DNA of 7,782 nucleotides from Pseudomonadota bacterium (lineage in GTDB: Bacteria > Pseudomonadota > Gammaproteobacteria > Burkholderiales > Burkholderiaceae_F). The stretch lies in contig JAKANT010000065.1 of the NCBI GenBank assembly GCA_021823635.1, positions 1-7,782 on the forward strand. Reading direction: 5' to 3'. Within the stretch, counting starts at the first letter, position 1. Every line of letters begins with the position of its first letter. A program made the translations under genes and the position numbers. Shown here in pieces: positions 6,364-7,782 of this stretch. The notes beneath the pieces are model-generated. The model did not search any database and was not told the DNA's origin. It saw only the letters and a list, made by a program, of their open reading frames with translations.

Positions 6364-7782
6364 TCAAGCGCGCCAGGCGAACGCGAGCGTCGCGGCGAGC
6401 ACGATGGCGCCGATCGCCGCCACCGCCTGCAGCAGGCGCCGGCCGCGCGGCGACGCGTCCCACAGCACGTAGCGCAGCCGCTCGGCGACGATCTGCCGCA
6501 GCGGCACGCCGGCGCGGACCAGCACGGTCTCCACCGCGTCGATCATTTCCGCCGGGCCGCAGACGAAGTACAGCCAGCGCGCGCGATCCGTCGCAGGCAG
6601 CGTGCGCGCCAGCGTGCCCGCGTCGATGGTGCCAGTCATGCCGTCCCAGTCGGGCGGCGGCTCGGACAGCACGTGGTGGATTTGCAGCGCGGGCAAGCGC
6701 TCGAGCGCCACCAGGTCCTGCAGCGGCACGATCTGCTCGCGGATGCGGTTGCCGTACACGACGATCACCGGCCGCGGATCGCGGCGCGCCGCCAGCTCGC
6801 GCAGAAGACCGACCATCGGCGCGATGCCGATGCCGCCGGCGATCAGCACGATGCCTTCGCCCTGGCGGCCGCGCAGCGTGAAGGTGCCGTGCGGGCCGTC
6901 GAGGAAAAGCGCGGTACCGGGCGCGATACGGCCGATGCCGTCGGTGAAGTCGCCGGCTTCCTTGATCAGGAACGACAGCGAGTCACCGTCGGCCGCGGGC
7001 GCCGAGGCGAACGAGAACGGCAACTCGACCAGGTTGCCGAGGCTGCGGCCGAACTTCAGCCAGGCGAACTGTCCCGCCTGATAGGCGAGGGCGTGCCCGC
7101 GCTCCGGCGCAGCGGTCAGGCGCCACGTTTTCAGCGCGACGCGCTGCACGGCGGTGACGCGGTAGCGCGCGCCGCGCGCGGCGGCGATGGGGCGCAGAAG
7201 GTAGACGTACAGCAGCGCCAGCAACGCGAGTCCGACCGCGGCCGCCCAGAAGTACGCCAGCGCGGGCGCAGCGCTGTAGCGGCCGATGGCGAGCGCGTGA
7301 TACAGGCCCAATGCGGCGAGCGCGCCCGCGCCCAGCCCGTGCGCCAGGCGCCAGGTCTCGTAACGCCACGGCATGCGATCGCGCGCAACCGCCGCGGCCG
7401 ACAGCGCGATCAGCAGCAGCCAGGCGACGACCCCGGCCAGGGCTCCGTAGGCCGCCGCGCCGGAGACGCCGGGCCGCCGCGCCGGCGCGAAGTACGGCTG
7501 TTCGTACAGGAACGGATGCACCAGCAGCGCCGCCAGCAACAGCAGCGCCAGCGCCTGGTGCAGCCGCAGCGCCAGATCGATGCCGAGCACGCGCGACACG
7601 GTCCTGAAGCGCGCCGACAGCACGAACTGCGCGATCAGCATCGCGAAACCGACCAGGCCGAGCGCGGCCGCCAGTTCGTCGGCCGCCGCCCCCGGCGTGC
7701 GGCCGCTGCGCAGCGCCAGCGCGAGCGGCGCGCACACGAAGGCCAGGTATGCGATCGCGAAGGCGGCGACCGCCGCCGCCCG
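6364..7782 (-). CDS. Ferric-reductase/NOX-like transmembrane flavocytochrome (5' end outside window)
   Basis: The predicted protein carries electrons from NAD(P)H through FAD and two membrane haems to an acceptor across the membrane. The window holds 472 codons plus stop. The frame stays open to the right edge and the codons there read as a hydrophobic helix (AAAVAAFAIAYLAFV), so the GTG at 7737 is very probably an internal Val and the gene starts beyond the window. Six helices fit the ferric-reductase domain. Two carry His pairs, each with 13 residues between: codons 7558-7560 and 7516-7518, then 7339-7341 and 7297-7299, as expected for two haem b ligand sets. Next come the FAD motif LPFSFASAP, GDFTDGIGRI, LDGPHGTF, the nucleotide-binding IAGGIGIAPM and the NAD(P)H-domain FVCGPAEM. 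After this domain ERLRYVLWDASPRGRRLL leads into an extra hydrophobic helix at the very C-terminus (about 6427-6370). The acceptor (ferric iron, oxygen or another) cannot be told. Confidence 0.9.
   Translation of the reverse strand, partial: RAAAVAAFAIAYLAFVCAPLALALRSGRTPGAAADELAAALGLVGFAMLIAQFVLSARFRTVSRVLGIDLALRLHQALALLLLAALLVHPFLYEQPYFAPARRPGVSGAAAYGALAGVVAWLLLIALSAAAVARDRMPWRYETWRLAHGLGAGALAALGLYHALAIGRYSAAPALAYFWAAAVGLALLALLYVYLLRPIAAARGARYRVTAVQRVALKTWRLTAAPERGHALAYQAGQFAWLKFGRSLGNLVELPFSFASAPAADGDSLSFLIKEAGDFTDGIGRIAPGTALFLDGPHGTFTLRGRQGEGIVLIAGGIGIAPMVGLLRELAARRDPRPVIVVYGNRIREQIVPLQDLVALERLPALQIHHVLSEPPPDWDGMTGTIDAGTLARTLPATDRARWLYFVCGPAEMIDAVETVLVRAGVPLRQIVAERLRYVLWDASPRGRRLLQAVAAIGAIVLAATLAFAWRA

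Noticed and set aside
1..7782. CRISPR array, tRNA or rRNA genes, insertion sequence or attachment site
   Set aside because: No regularly spaced repeats, no recognisable cloverleaf or rRNA segment, no transposase and no long terminal inverted repeats were seen on either strand by eye.

Overview
This is a very GC-rich window (about 70% G+C by eye) with tightly packed genes and long spurious open frames opposite the real ones. That fits a high-GC bacterium. The GlgC resembles proteobacterial enzymes, and the mix of genes looks most like a beta- or gammaproteobacterium. The lineage is inferred from recalled family resemblance, not from a search.

The first half is carbon metabolism on the + strand. 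glgC (81-1436, ADP-glucose pyrophosphorylase, committed step of bacterial glycogen synthesis) is followed after 22 nt by a class V fructose-1,6-bisphosphatase of the archaeal/thermophile bifunctional FBP aldolase/phosphatase type (1459-2580). The latter keeps Tyr229, Lys232 and Tyr347, the residues needed for the aldolase half-reaction. Together they could draw triose phosphates through fructose-6-phosphate towards ADP-glucose and storage polysaccharide.

The middle is a proteostasis block, also on +: a Lon-like AAA+ protease of the LonB/AAA_32 type with an intact Ser668/Lys711 dyad (2661-5138), then an Hsp20 small heat-shock protein (5301-5735). Both leaders can be folded so that the ribosome-binding site is paired. 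The protease leader is an imperfect hairpin ending at the base before the ATG. The hsp20 leader shows three consecutive hairpins with a ROSE-like UCGCU facing the Shine-Dalgarno sequence. A strong GC hairpin (5743-5767) closes hsp20.

The right part is on the - strand and converges on hsp20. A ferric-reductase/NOX-type membrane flavocytochrome (6364 to the window edge) has two His-x13-His haem-ligand pairs, FAD and NAD(P)H sites and an unusual extra C-terminal membrane helix. Its 5' end is outside the window. A stand-alone two-CBS-domain protein (5800-6264) lies 99 nt downstream of it.

No RNA genes, CRISPR arrays, insertion sequences or long repeats were seen. No gap between genes exceeds 162 nt. 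The enzyme families are known. The least ordinary elements are the two possible translation-controlling leaders, the aldolase/phosphatase beside glgC, and the C-terminal helix of the flavocytochrome.
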